A DNA stretch of 64,000 nucleotides from JBIQJD01 sp044507695 (GCA_044507695.1 JBIQJD010000015.1:29168-93167); one strand, 5' to 3'; positions 54,597 through 63,876 are shown, counted from the first letter of the stretch. Program-made: numbers and translations. Notes: generated by a model from the letters alone, not told the origin.

Positions 54597-54767
54597 TTTT
54601 TCCTTCCTTATAACTCTAATTAATTTTTTAAGATTTTCTTTTCTCAGTAAGATTGGGCCGCCGGCAATTATATAATTGAACTGACTAATAAATTGTTTTG
54701 ATGCATATGAATTTGTTAAATTTCCTGAAAGAAAAATTTCTGCATAATTGAAAGCTAAATATTAATC

Positions 54768-55517
54768 ATGATTTTATTTTCAAAAGAAAATAAAACAGGT
54801 ATAATAAAACTAAACAATCCTGAAAAACGGAATGCACTCCATCCGGAACTTGTTAAACAATTTAAAGAAGCTTTATCTTCTGCCGTAACCGATGATGAAA
54901 TAAAAGTATTAATCATTACAGGTGAAGGAAAAAGTTTTTGTGCAGGCGCTGATTTAGCTTACCTGAGTGAGCTTCAAAAGTATAATTCAATAGAAAACGA
55001 AGTTGATTCCGAAAATCTTGCTGATTTATTTTTACAGGTTTATAGATTTCCAAAGCCGGTTATAGCCGCTGTTAATGGCGCTGCTATTGCAGGAGGCTGC
55101 GGACTTGCTTCTGTTTGTGATTTGATTGTTGCAGATGAAAACAATGCAAAGTTCGGATATACAGAAGTAAAAATTGGTTTTGTTCCCGCAATCGTTTCTG
55201 TATTTCTTTTAAAACGAGTTGGAGAAGGAATAGCAAAACAGCTCTTTCTTACAGGTGAATTAATGAATTCAAAAAGGGCTTATGAGATAGGTTTTGTAAA
55301 TTATTTAACTGATGACTGTTTAAACAAAGCAAAAGAACTTGCAGAAACATTACAAAAGAATTCTTCTTTTAGTATGGAACTGATAAAAAGTATGATTCAA
55401 AAAATCTCCGGCTTTAATGCCGAAGCCGCAGTTGATTTTTGCACACGCTTAAATGTTATCAGCCGCTCTTCAGTTGATTTCAAAAAAGGGTTAACTAACT
55501 TCTTAAAAAAAATATAA
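54768..55517 (+). CDS. Enoyl-CoA hydratase/isomerase family protein (methylglutaconyl-CoA hydratase-like)
   Basis: 249 residues of the crotonase fold: GIIKLNNPEKRNALHPEL, GEGKSFCAGADLAYL (oxyanion loop), AAVNGAAIAGGCGLASVCDLIVAD and FGYTEVKIGFVPAIVSVFLL. The last block (EVKIG-PAIVS) resembles LiuC-type methylglutaconyl-CoA hydratases. Of the two hydratase glutamates, the one after the GG turn is replaced by Gly (GGCGLA), whereas the Glu of TEVKIG remains. So it may be a hydratase of branched substrates or another crotonase activity. It is followed by apt after nine bases. Confidence 0.82.
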   Translation: MILFSKENKTGIIKLNNPEKRNALHPELVKQFKEALSSAVTDDEIKVLIITGEGKSFCAGADLAYLSELQKYNSIENEVDSENLADLFLQVYRFPKPVIAAVNGAAIAGGCGLASVCDLIVADENNAKFGYTEVKIGFVPAIVSVFLLKRVGEGIAKQLFLTGELMNSKRAYEIGFVNYLTDDCLNKAKELAETLQKNSSFSMELIKSMIQKISGFNAEAAVDFCTRLNVISRSSVDFKKGLTNFLKKI

Positions 55518-55526
55518 TGGGATGTT

Positions 55527-56057
55527 ATGTCTGCAGATCTAAAAACTTTTATCCGCACTGTTCCTGATTTTCCTAACCCCGGAATTTTATTCAGAGATAT
55601 TACTACGCTTCTAAAAAATCCCGAAGCTGTTAAATTTACATTAAAAAAACTTTTAGAATTAACTGATGGTTTGAAGATTGATAAAGTTGTTGGAATCGAA
55701 TCGCGCGGATTTATGTTCGGCTGTATGATTGCAGAAAGATTAAATGCAGGATTTATTCCTGTTAGAAAACCAGGTAAACTTCCGGCTGCTACTGTTAAGG
55801 AAACATACGAGCTTGAGTATGGAACTGATTCAATCGAAATTCATAGTGATGCAATAACACCGGGTGAAAATGTACTTTTGCATGATGATTTGCTTGCAAC
55901 AGGCGGAACCGCAAAAGCGGCTGTTAATCTTATTGAAAAGCTTGGCGGTAAAGTTGTACAGCTTTCATTCATCATTGAATTAAGCTTTTTAAAGGGAAGA
56001 GAGAAACTGAAAGGATATGATGTACGGTCTTTAATTAATTATTCTTCAGAAGAATAA
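55527..56057 (+). CDS. apt: Adenine phosphoribosyltransferase
   Basis: 176 residues. FPNPGILFRDITTLL, VVGIESRGFMFG and the PRPP loop VLLHDDLLATGGTAKAA are canonical. It salvages adenine to AMP with PRPP. The gene overlaps rsmI by 19 bases tail to tail, the overlap being a palindrome, so the protein ends YSSEE. Confidence 0.94.
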   Translation: MSADLKTFIRTVPDFPNPGILFRDITTLLKNPEAVKFTLKKLLELTDGLKIDKVVGIESRGFMFGCMIAERLNAGFIPVRKPGKLPAATVKETYELEYGTDSIEIHSDAITPGENVLLHDDLLATGGTAKAAVNLIEKLGGKVVQLSFIIELSFLKGREKLKGYDVRSLINYSSEE

Positions 56058-56058
56058 T
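56038..56058. repeat. Perfect-arm palindrome at the apt/rsmI overlap
   Basis: Arms ATTATTCTTC (56038-56047) and GAAGAATAAT (56049-56058) flank a single A. Both convergent genes use it for their last five codons and stop. Confidence 0.85.
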
Positions 56059-56740
56059 CATCTCCGCTCTTCCAGTTTTTAGGTGAGATAACTACAACAA
56101 ATTCACCTTTGTTTGTTGATGTGTTGAATGAATTGAGAAGTTCACTGGCAGTTCCGCGGCGGACTTCCTCAAATTTTTTTGTTAATTCTCTGCAGATTAC
56201 AATTTTGCGCTCAGGCATGTATTCATTTAATTCATTTAATAATTTTTCAATCCTGTAAGTTGATTCATATAAAATTATTGTTTTTGGCTCCGCAGACAAT
56301 TGTTTTAATTTTGTCTGTCTGCCTTTCTTCTGCGGGATGAATCCCTCAAACACAAATGAATCGCTCGGCAATCCGCTGATAGTAAGAGCAGTAATTGCTG
56401 CAGTAACTCCCGGAACAGGAATTATTTCAATATCATTTTTTATACATTCTGAAATTAATCTAACACCTGGATCTGATATTCCCGGTGTACCTGCATCAGA
56501 AGTTAATGCACATGATTCGCCATTATTCATTCTTTCAATTACATATTTTAACTTCTGTTTTTCATTAACCGCGTTTAATGAAACCATTTCTTTTTTTATC
56601 TCATAATGATTGAGCAGAAAACCTGTAACACGTGTATCTTCACATGCAACAAAATCCACCTGCTGCAAAGCTTCAATTGCACGCAATGTTATATCTTTAA
56701 GATTGCCTATTGGCGTACTTACAACGAAAAGCTTGCTCAT
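56039..56740 (-). CDS. rsmI: 16S rRNA 2'-O-ribose C1402 methyltransferase RsmI
   Basis: 233 residues of the tetrapyrrole-methylase fold. LFVVSTPIGNLKDITLRAIEAL, DFVACEDTRVTGFLLNHYEI, ALTSDAGTPGISDPG, PVPGVTAAITALTISGLP and FEGFIPQKKGRQ are diagnostic. It methylates C1402 in the ribosomal decoding centre. The start is ATG 56740. The C-terminus YSSEE comes from the palindrome shared with apt. Confidence 0.95.
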   Translation of the reverse strand: MSKLFVVSTPIGNLKDITLRAIEALQQVDFVACEDTRVTGFLLNHYEIKKEMVSLNAVNEKQKLKYVIERMNNGESCALTSDAGTPGISDPGVRLISECIKNDIEIIPVPGVTAAITALTISGLPSDSFVFEGFIPQKKGRQTKLKQLSAEPKTIILYESTYRIEKLLNELNEYMPERKIVICRELTKKFEEVRRGTASELLNSFNTSTNKGEFVVVISPKNWKSGDDYSSEE

Positions 56741-56803
56741 TTAATTTCCCGTAAATAACTGTTTAAATTAAGAAAAATTGAATGGAGAAAAGAATGATTG
56801 ATT

Positions 56804-56830
56804 TAAAATGATAATCCCGCCGAAGCGGGA
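56804..56830 (-). terminator. Intrinsic terminator after lat (UUCG tetraloop)
   Basis: On the minus strand the stem TCCCGC/GCGGGA closes a TTCG loop (56815-56830), followed by TTATCATTTT. It lies 33 bases beyond the lat stop and before rsmI. Confidence 0.8.
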
Positions 56831-56862
56831 CATCATGCAAGTAGTTTAAAGATTGTTTTTGA

Positions 56863-58218
56863 TTACGAAATTAATTTCAGAACTTTTCTAATAATTTGCA
56901 ACCCTTCATCAAGTTCTTGCGGAGTTACATTCAGTGAAGGACGAAAACGCATTGATCTTTCACCGCAGCCAAGAATGATTAATTTCTCTTCCAGGCATTT
57001 ATCTTTAAATTTATTTCTCAATTCATTTGTAGGAAGATCAAACGAGCACATTAAACCTAAGCCCCTGGCATTGCTTACCAGGGAAGGAAATTCATTTTGA
57101 ATATCCTGCAATGCACTTAGCAGATATTTTCCTGAAGTATTTGCGTTCTCAACAAGATTTTCTTCTTTAATTATTTCCATTATATGCTTTGACCGAACCA
57201 TATCAACAAGATTTCCTCCCCAGGTTGAATTAATTCTGCTTGATTTTCTAAAGACGTTTTCTTCAACATCATCAATTCTTTCATTCACCATAATTCCGCA
57301 AACCTGAGATTTTTTCCCAAAAGAAATTATATCAGGTTTAACATAATATTCAGAAGCCCAGAATTTTCCTGTCATTCCAAATCCCGTTTGAACTTCATCG
57401 AACATCAAAAGAATTTCATTTTCATCTGCAATTTCTCTTAGCTTAATAAAAAATTCTTTTCTGAAAAAATTATCCCCGCCTTCTCCCTGTATTGGTTCAA
57501 TTATTATAACAGCAATGTCATCAGGATTATTTTTGATTGCTGTATAAATCTGGTTTACGGCTTCCTCTTCAGCCTTAATAATACTTTCAAAATTTGCATC
57601 AACAGGGAAGGTGATTTTGGGATTTGTAATTCTCGGCCAGTCAAATTTGGGAAAATAATTTACCTTATTCGGATCAGTATTTGTCAGAGACATTGTATAA
57701 CCGCTGCGCCCGTGAAAAGCTTCTCTGAAATGAATTACCTGATGTCCTTTTTCATCTTTGTATCCTTTCTTAAAATTTTTCTGAACCTTCCAATCAAAAG
57801 CTGTTTTTAATCCGTTTTCAACTGCAAGTGCACCGCCGGAAACAAAAAACAAATGTTTCATAAATTTTGGTTTTGCAATTCGTGCAAATGTATCAACAAA
57901 CTCTGCCATATAAGTTGTGTAAATATCAGAGTTGGAAGGTTTATTCACAGCAACACTGCCAAGTTCTTCAATTATTTCCTGGCTGTTTAACTTTGGATGA
58001 TTTAAACCAAGCGGATTGGAAGCAAAAAATGTGAAAAGATCAATGTATGTCTCACCATTTCTTGCATCAACTATATGATTACGGCTGCTGTTCTTTAAAT
58101 CAAGTACAAAATCGAAACCATCGGCAAGCATATATTTGGCGATAGTATCCTTTACATTTGCAGGAGAAACAGAGTAATCATTTAAAACTGTTTCATCTTG
58201 TTTAAAATTATTATTCAT
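56863..58218 (-). CDS. lat: L-lysine 6-transaminase
   Basis: 451 residues, a class III PLP aminotransferase of the lysine-epsilon type. SRNHIVDARNGETYIDLFTFFASNPLGLNHP and FFVSGGALAVENGLKTAFDWK, HFREAFHGRSGYTMSLTNT, IIEPIQGEGGDNFF, MFDEVQTGFGMTGKFWASEYY and the PLP lysine in ISFGKKSQVCG match LAT. It moves the 6-amino group of lysine to 2-oxoglutarate, giving aminoadipate semialdehyde. It is divergent from glutaryl-CoA dehydrogenase, which fits lysine breakdown. Confidence 0.9.
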   Translation of the reverse strand: MNNNFKQDETVLNDYSVSPANVKDTIAKYMLADGFDFVLDLKNSSRNHIVDARNGETYIDLFTFFASNPLGLNHPKLNSQEIIEELGSVAVNKPSNSDIYTTYMAEFVDTFARIAKPKFMKHLFFVSGGALAVENGLKTAFDWKVQKNFKKGYKDEKGHQVIHFREAFHGRSGYTMSLTNTDPNKVNYFPKFDWPRITNPKITFPVDANFESIIKAEEEAVNQIYTAIKNNPDDIAVIIIEPIQGEGGDNFFRKEFFIKLREIADENEILLMFDEVQTGFGMTGKFWASEYYVKPDIISFGKKSQVCGIMVNERIDDVEENVFRKSSRINSTWGGNLVDMVRSKHIMEIIKEENLVENANTSGKYLLSALQDIQNEFPSLVSNARGLGLMCSFDLPTNELRNKFKDKCLEEKLIILGCGERSMRFRPSLNVTPQELDEGLQIIRKVLKLIS

Positions 58219-58297
58219 TACTTACCTCGATAAATAGAGATGAATAGAAAATTCTTATTTAAAATGTGCGGGATGCGAAGGGTAAAAAATTAGAATA

Positions 58298-58317
58298 CGT
58301 TTTCGAAACGCGAAACG
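58298..58317. repeat. Tandem CGAAACG repeat with inverted CGTTT
   Basis: CGAAACG occurs twice in direct succession (58304-58317), and CGTTT just before (58298-58302) is the inverse of AAACG. It sits in the lat leader, so it may be an operator. Confidence 0.4.
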
Positions 58318-58398
58318 AAGTAGCTTCTTAAAATTCTGAAGCCGGTAATATTGAAAAATGTGTTTTTTCTGAGCATTAGCTTTGATGTTTAATTACTT

Positions 58399-58429
58399 CA
58401 AATTTAATCATAAAAGGCTTGATTTTCAA
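58399..58429 (-). promoter_or_regulatory. Bacteroidota-type promoter for lat
   Basis: On the minus strand TTG (58427-58429) is followed after 20 bases by TAAATTTG (58399-58406). A leader of about 170 bases would precede the lat start at 58218. Confidence 0.42.
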
Positions 58430-58569
58430 TTGCCAAATTGAGGCGTACCTAACACTTGATTTTTCCTTTATTCCTCATAAAAGGATTTGCACAACTGAAT
58501 TTAGTTTGATTATCAAAGTCGTATTTGATAATTTTAACGACCTTAAATTTTCAGAAAAATGGTGAATGA

Positions 58570-59739
58570 ATGAACAAATATACCGGAGTAGATTATTTTA
58601 ATATTGATTCACTCCTTTCCGAGGAAGAAATCATGATCCGGGATTCCGTTAGAGAATTCGTATCAAATGAAATTATTCCTATAATTGAACACTACAACAG
58701 AGAAGGAAAATTCCCGATTGAACTTGTACCAAAGATGGCAGAGTTGGGATTATTTGGCGCAACGCTTCCATCTAAATATGGCGGCGCCGAAATGAATAAT
58801 GTTGCCTATGGTTTGGTTATGCAGGAATTGGAAAGAGGGGACAGCGGCATAAGAAGTTTTGTTTCTGTTCAAAGTGCATTGGTTATGTATCCCATTTTCA
58901 CTTTTGGTAGTGAAGAACAAAAAATAAAATGGCTTCCGCAGCTTGCACAGGGACAAAAAATCGGCTGCTTTGGATTAACAGAACCTGATTATGGTTCAAA
59001 TCCTGGCGGCATGGTTACAAAAGCAGAAAAAGTTAGCGGTGGCTATAAATTAAACGGCGCAAAGATGTGGATTACCAATGGAACAATTGCTGATGTAGCT
59101 GTTGTTTGGGCAAAACTTGATGGCGTGGTTCGCGGCTTTCTTGTAGAAAAAGGAACAAAAGGATTTACAGCGCCGGAAATGAAAGGTAAACATTCGCTTC
59201 GTGCTTCCGTAACTTCAGAATTAATTTTTGATAACGTAATTATTCCGGAGGAGAATATTCTTCCTGAAACAAGCGGTTTAAAAAATGCTTTGATGTGCTT
59301 AAATCAGGCAAGATATGGAATTGCCTGGGGCGTTGTTGGCTCAATGATGGCTTGCTATGATGCAGCTTTAAATTATGCTAAAACCAGAATTCAATTCGGA
59401 AAACCGATTGCCGCTTTCCAGATGACACAGGAAAAGTTAGTCTATTTTCTTACAGAAATTACAAAAGCTCAGCTTCTTAACATTCAGCTTGGCAGAATGA
59501 AGGATAGTGGAACTCTTAAACATACACATGTTTCTCTTGCAAAAAGAAATAACTGTGAGAAGGCGCTTGATATTGCACGCGCCGCAAGGGAAATTCTTGG
59601 TGCAAACGGAATACTTGATGAATACCCCGTTATGCGGCATGCCGCCAATCTTGAATCCGTAAAAACTTATGAAGGTACTCACGAAATGCATACGCTTATT
59701 GTTGGTGAAGATGTAACCGGCTTCCCGGCGTTTGAGTAA
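58570..59739 (+). CDS. Glutaryl-CoA dehydrogenase-like acyl-CoA dehydrogenase
   Basis: 389 residues. QELERGDSGIRSFVSVQSALVM, CFGLTEPDYGSNPGG, LNGAKMWITNG, LNQARYGIAWGVVGSMMACY and YEGTHEMH are the GCDH-specific blocks. Glu88 and Arg95 correspond to the pair that binds the free carboxylate of glutaryl-CoA in human GCDH, and Glu368 is the catalytic base. FAD-dependent oxidation and decarboxylation of glutaryl-CoA to crotonyl-CoA is predicted, a late step of lysine degradation, which suits lat upstream. A terminator follows. Confidence 0.9.
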   Translation: MNKYTGVDYFNIDSLLSEEEIMIRDSVREFVSNEIIPIIEHYNREGKFPIELVPKMAELGLFGATLPSKYGGAEMNNVAYGLVMQELERGDSGIRSFVSVQSALVMYPIFTFGSEEQKIKWLPQLAQGQKIGCFGLTEPDYGSNPGGMVTKAEKVSGGYKLNGAKMWITNGTIADVAVVWAKLDGVVRGFLVEKGTKGFTAPEMKGKHSLRASVTSELIFDNVIIPEENILPETSGLKNALMCLNQARYGIAWGVVGSMMACYDAALNYAKTRIQFGKPIAAFQMTQEKLVYFLTEITKAQLLNIQLGRMKDSGTLKHTHVSLAKRNNCEKALDIARAAREILGANGILDEYPVMRHAANLESVKTYEGTHEMHTLIVGEDVTGFPAFE

Positions 59740-59744
59740 AAATC

Positions 59745-59770
59745 AAGACCACTTCAGGTGGTCTTTTTAT
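59745..59770 (+). terminator. Intrinsic terminator after glutaryl-CoA dehydrogenase
   Basis: Stem AAGACCAC/GTGGTCTT (59745-59752, 59758-59765), five-base loop, then TTTTTAT. It separates the dehydrogenase from guaB. Confidence 0.85.
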
Positions 59771-59784
59771 TATAAGGATTATAT

Positions 59785-61251
59785 ATGTTAAAAGGTAAAT
59801 CAATTATTGAGGGATTAACTTTCGATGATATTCTTCTGGAGCCCGGTAAATCATCTGTACTTCCAAGAGATGTTGATGTAACTACATACCTTACTCCCGA
59901 AATTAAATTGAATATACCGGTTGTTTCTGCTGCAATGGATACAGTAACAGAATCAGCAATGGCAGTTGCAATTGCAAGAGAAGGCGGAATTGGAATACTT
60001 CATAAGAACATGAGTATTGAAGAACAGGCAGTTGAAGTTGATAAGGTTAAGCGATCAGAAAGCGGAATGATCCGCAATCCGGTAACTCTTTCACCAACTG
60101 AAACAATAGGGCATGCTCTTGAGATTATGAAAAAATATAGTATATCGGGAATCCCGGTTGTAGAAGAAGGCGGCAAATTAGTTGGAATCTTAACCAACAG
60201 AGATTTACGCTTCGAGCCAAACTCCCGCCTTAAAGTAAAAGACTTGATGACAAAGGAAAACCTGATTACCGCTCCCGTTGGAACAAACTTAGAAAAAGCG
60301 GAGAAAATTCTTCAGAAATATAAAATAGAAAAACTTCCGGTAGTTGATAAGAACGGAATAATAAAAGGCTTAATTACTTTTAAAGATATTCAGAAGAAGA
60401 AAAAACATCCCAATGCCTGCAAAGATGAACATGGCAGATTAAGAGTGGGAGCAGCCGTCGGCGTTACTCCGGATACAGTGGAAAGAATTGAAGCACTATC
60501 AAAAGCTGGAGCAGATGTTATAATTATTGATACTGCACATGGCCATTCAGCCGGCGTTATGAATATGATTAAAGAAGCTAGGAAGAAATTTAAGTACGAG
60601 CAGCTAATTGCTGGAAATATTGGCACCTATGAAGCGGCATTAGATCTTTATAATTGCAAAGTTGATGCTATTAAAGTTGGAATTGGACCAGGTTCAATTT
60701 GTACAACAAGGGTTATTGCAGGAGTGGGTGTTCCACAAATTACAGCAGTTTCGGAAGCCTACAGAGCTGTTAAAGGTAAAGGTATTCCAATAATTGCTGA
60801 TGGCGGGATCAAGCAAACTGGTGATTTACCTAAAGCAATTGCTGCGGGAGCAGATTCCGTAATGATTGGAGGATTATTTGCCGGTGTTGAAGAAAGTCCG
60901 GGTGAAAAAATTCTTTTTGAAGGAAGAAGTTTTAAACTTTACAGAGGAATGGGATCTTTACCTGCAATGAAGCAGGGAAGTAAAGATAGATATTTTCAGG
61001 ATGCGGAAGACGATATTGCAAAGCTTGTTCCGGAAGGTGTTGAAGGAAGAGTTCCATTTAAAGGTCCGCTTTCAGATACAATCTATCAACTTATCGGTGG
61101 TTTGAGGGCAGCAATGGGATATTGCGGAGTTAGAAATATTGAAGAACTGAAGGAAAAATCCCGTTTCATAAAAATTACATTGGCAGGATTGAGGGAAAGC
61201 CATCCACATGATGTAATTATAACTAAAGAAGCCCCGAATTATCATACCTAA
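59785..61251 (+). CDS. guaB: Inosine-5'-monophosphate dehydrogenase
   Basis: 488 residues. Catalytic barrel split by a CBS pair (about 95-205, with GILTNRDLRFE and GLITFKDIQKK). LTFDDILLEPGKS, IDTAHGHS, the NAD/IMP segment GIGPGSICTTRVIAGVG with the catalytic Cys, ADGGIKQTGD and RGMGSLPAM are all present. It oxidises IMP to XMP, the committed step to GTP. The start is ATG 59785 behind AAGGAT. Confidence 0.96.
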   Translation: MLKGKSIIEGLTFDDILLEPGKSSVLPRDVDVTTYLTPEIKLNIPVVSAAMDTVTESAMAVAIAREGGIGILHKNMSIEEQAVEVDKVKRSESGMIRNPVTLSPTETIGHALEIMKKYSISGIPVVEEGGKLVGILTNRDLRFEPNSRLKVKDLMTKENLITAPVGTNLEKAEKILQKYKIEKLPVVDKNGIIKGLITFKDIQKKKKHPNACKDEHGRLRVGAAVGVTPDTVERIEALSKAGADVIIIDTAHGHSAGVMNMIKEARKKFKYEQLIAGNIGTYEAALDLYNCKVDAIKVGIGPGSICTTRVIAGVGVPQITAVSEAYRAVKGKGIPIIADGGIKQTGDLPKAIAAGADSVMIGGLFAGVEESPGEKILFEGRSFKLYRGMGSLPAMKQGSKDRYFQDAEDDIAKLVPEGVEGRVPFKGPLSDTIYQLIGGLRAAMGYCGVRNIEELKEKSRFIKITLAGLRESHPHDVIITKEAPNYHT

Positions 61252-61296
61252 TGATTTTACTGCACTTCAGTAATGCATTTGTAACTCGAAACACAT

Positions 61297-62580
61297 ATGT
61301 ATAAAGTACTTGTTATTGCCTATTATTTTCCGCCAATGGGGCTTAGCGGTGTTCAGCGCACTCTCAAGTTTGTTAAATACATGAGAGATTATAACTGGGA
61401 ACCTGTTGTTCTAACATCCGCATCTGCCGGATATTATGCACATGATAATCATCTTTTAAAAGAAGCTGAATCTCTTAATATTAACATTATCCGTGCAGGC
61501 GGAAAGGATATAAATTCCCGTTTGGCCCGTAAAGGTACAATAAAAATGCCTCCGGAATTTATAAGAAAAAATCTTAGCCGCATAAGCAATACATTTTTTA
61601 TTCCTGATAATAAAAAAGGCTGGACAAAAAAGGCTATCATAACTGTACGTGAAATTTTAACCACTGAAAATTTCAATTTGATATTTGTAACAGCACCTCC
61701 TTTTTCTGCAATAAACATGGCGGTAAAACTTAAGAAGGAATTTAATCTTCCCTTAGTAATCGATTACCGTGATCTTTGGCTGGGGAATCAATTTGCATTT
61801 TATCCGACTCCTGTGCACAAGTATCTGCACAAAAGAATGGAGTACCGCGCATTAAAAGCTGCTGATAAAATAATTGCTACAAACCGGAAGATGAAAGAAA
61901 AAATCATTAAGAATTATAAGTTCCTTACTTTTGAGGATATTTATATTATTCCACATGGATTTGATCCGCAGGATTTTGAAAACCTTAATACTGAACCGAA
62001 GCATAACAGCAAACTGAGAATTACCTATTCAGGAATTTTTTATGAATATATAACGCCAAAATATTTTTTAAGAGCATTTAAAAAATTATCCATTGAAAGA
62101 CCGGATATAGCTGCAAATATTGAGCTTCATTTCATAGGCATTTTAAGAAATGAAAATAAAAAATTGATAAGAAAATTAAATCTCCAGGAGTTTGTTAAAG
62201 AGCACGGATATCTCGATCACAAAATTTCTCTGACAAAAACTATGGAGAGTGATATTTTGTGGCTGATGGTTGGGAGAGGCAGAAATGCTGATACAATTTC
62301 AAGCGGAAAATTGTATGAATATTTTGGTACCAGAAAGCCAATTATGGCATTACTCCCTGATGGTGCTTTGAAAATGGCAGCACAGGATTATAAAGCCTCA
62401 TTTATCGCTGAACCGGATGATATTGAAGCTATTAAAAATCTTTTCATTAAGATGTTTGATCTTTATAAAAAAAATGAACTGCCTCTTCCTGATGAAGATT
62501 TTATTTTAAAACATAGGAGAGATTTTCTTACAGAACAACTAACAAAACAATTTCAATTCTTAGTAAAGGAAGAGTATTAA
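61297..62580 (+). CDS. Glycosyltransferase family 4 protein
   Basis: 427 residues of GT-B type. N-terminal YYFPPMGLSGVQRTLKFVKYMRD (acceptor side, family start) and VTAPPFSAINMAVKLKKE; C-terminal IPHGFDPQDFEN, ITYSGIFYEYITPKYFLRAFKKL and SGKLYEYFGTRKPIMALLPDG, where KLYEYFG is the donor-binding loop. It probably modifies envelope glycans although it stands among purine genes. purD overlaps its stop by one base. Confidence 0.85.
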   Translation: MYKVLVIAYYFPPMGLSGVQRTLKFVKYMRDYNWEPVVLTSASAGYYAHDNHLLKEAESLNINIIRAGGKDINSRLARKGTIKMPPEFIRKNLSRISNTFFIPDNKKGWTKKAIITVREILTTENFNLIFVTAPPFSAINMAVKLKKEFNLPLVIDYRDLWLGNQFAFYPTPVHKYLHKRMEYRALKAADKIIATNRKMKEKIIKNYKFLTFEDIYIIPHGFDPQDFENLNTEPKHNSKLRITYSGIFYEYITPKYFLRAFKKLSIERPDIAANIELHFIGILRNENKKLIRKLNLQEFVKEHGYLDHKISLTKTMESDILWLMVGRGRNADTISSGKLYEYFGTRKPIMALLPDGALKMAAQDYKASFIAEPDDIEAIKNLFIKMFDLYKKNELPLPDEDFILKHRRDFLTEQLTKQFQFLVKEEY

Positions 62581-63857
62581 TGAACGTACTTCTTATTGGC
62601 TCAGGCGGAAGAGAAAGTGCGCTTGCGTATAAAATTTCTGAAAGCGAAAAATTAACACAATTATATATTGCACCAGGAAATCCCGGAACACGGGTTTATG
62701 GAAAAAATATAAATTTAAATGTAACTAATCATGAGAATGTTTTAAGCTTCTGTAAAGAAAGGAAAATTGATCTTGTAGTTGTTGGGCCTGAAAAGTCGCT
62801 TGTAGACGGACTATCTGATGTATTGAGAAAAAATGATTTTAATGTTTTTGGTCCTGATTCTGCTGCCGCTGAAATAGAAGCATCTAAAACTTTTGCTAAA
62901 AAATTCATGTATGAAAATAATATTCCTACTGCAGCCTACCGTGAATTTGATCTTTCTGAATCAGCCTCTGCTGTTGATTATTTAAAGCAGCAAAAATATC
63001 CTGTTGTTATAAAAGCTGATGGACTTGCAGCGGGAAAAGGTGTTATAATCTGTAATGATTTCAATGAAGCAGAAAATACTTTAATTAAAATTTTTTCAGA
63101 AAAAATATTTGGAACTGCCGGCAATAAAATTATTGTTGAAGAATTTATGACCGGGGAGGAAGCATCTGTTTTTGCTGTAACTGATGGTAAAGATTTTATT
63201 TGTCTCCCACCGGCTCAGGATCATAAAAGGATAGGGGATAATGATACCGGAAAAAATACGGGCGGCATGGGAGCCTACGCGCCAGCACCGGTAGTAACAA
63301 AAAATATTTTAAATGAAACAATTGAAAAAATAATAAAGCCAGCGTTATCAGGATTACGGAATTCGGGAAGAAAATTTGTTGGCTGCCTTTATTGCGGTTT
63401 AATGATTACTTCTGAAGGCGTTAAAGTTGTTGAATTCAACTGCAGATTTGGTGATCCGGAAACCCAGGCAGTTTTGCCTTTGCTGAAAGGTGATTTTCTG
63501 GAGCTTCTGAATAGCTGCGCACATGGGAAAATTAATAAACAAGCAGTTGAATATTCCGGTGGTGCTTCTGTATGCGTCGTTGCTGCATCAAAAGGTTATC
63601 CTGATTCATACGAATCCGGATTTGAGATAACCGGCTTGAATGAAATTGAAGATCCTCAAATAATTATTTTTCAGGCAGGAACAAAGGAAGTTAACGGAAA
63701 AGTAGTTACTTCAGGTGGAAGGGTTTTGTGTGTAACTTCTGTGCTGAATGAAAATAATCTTCATCTGGCAAAACAAAAAAGTTATAATGCTTTAAAGAAA
63801 ATAAGATTTGAAGGTATCTACTTTAGGAAAGATATTGCAGATAAGGCGATAAAATAA
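62580..63857 (+). CDS. purD: Phosphoribosylamine-glycine ligase (GAR synthetase)
   Basis: 425 residues, ATP-grasp ligase. VLLIGSGGRESALAYKI, VVGPEKSLVDGLSD, FGPDSAAAEIEASKTFAKKFM, VIKADGLAAGKGVIIC, DHKRIGDNDTGKNTGGMGAYAPAP and EFNCRFGDPETQAV are diagnostic. It joins glycine to phosphoribosylamine in purine synthesis. ATG 62580 overlaps the stop of the glycosyltransferase gene. Confidence 0.96.
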   Translation: MNVLLIGSGGRESALAYKISESEKLTQLYIAPGNPGTRVYGKNINLNVTNHENVLSFCKERKIDLVVVGPEKSLVDGLSDVLRKNDFNVFGPDSAAAEIEASKTFAKKFMYENNIPTAAYREFDLSESASAVDYLKQQKYPVVIKADGLAAGKGVIICNDFNEAENTLIKIFSEKIFGTAGNKIIVEEFMTGEEASVFAVTDGKDFICLPPAQDHKRIGDNDTGKNTGGMGAYAPAPVVTKNILNETIEKIIKPALSGLRNSGRKFVGCLYCGLMITSEGVKVVEFNCRFGDPETQAVLPLLKGDFLELLNSCAHGKINKQAVEYSGGASVCVVAASKGYPDSYESGFEITGLNEIEDPQIIIFQAGTKEVNGKVVTSGGRVLCVTSVLNENNLHLAKQKSYNALKKIRFEGIYFRKDIADKAIK

Positions 63858-63876
63858 ATCTGCAAAAAAAATTTAG

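Larger units (their letters stand above)
58219..58569. other. 351-base divergent control region between lat and gcdH
   Basis: No ORF of note. It holds a promoter for lat on the minus strand (58399-58429), a tandem CGAAACG repeat in the lat leader, and no clear TAnnTTTG for the dehydrogenase, although ATCAAAGTCGTATTTGAT at about 58515-58532 is partly symmetric. No lysine riboswitch was recognised. Confidence 0.55.
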
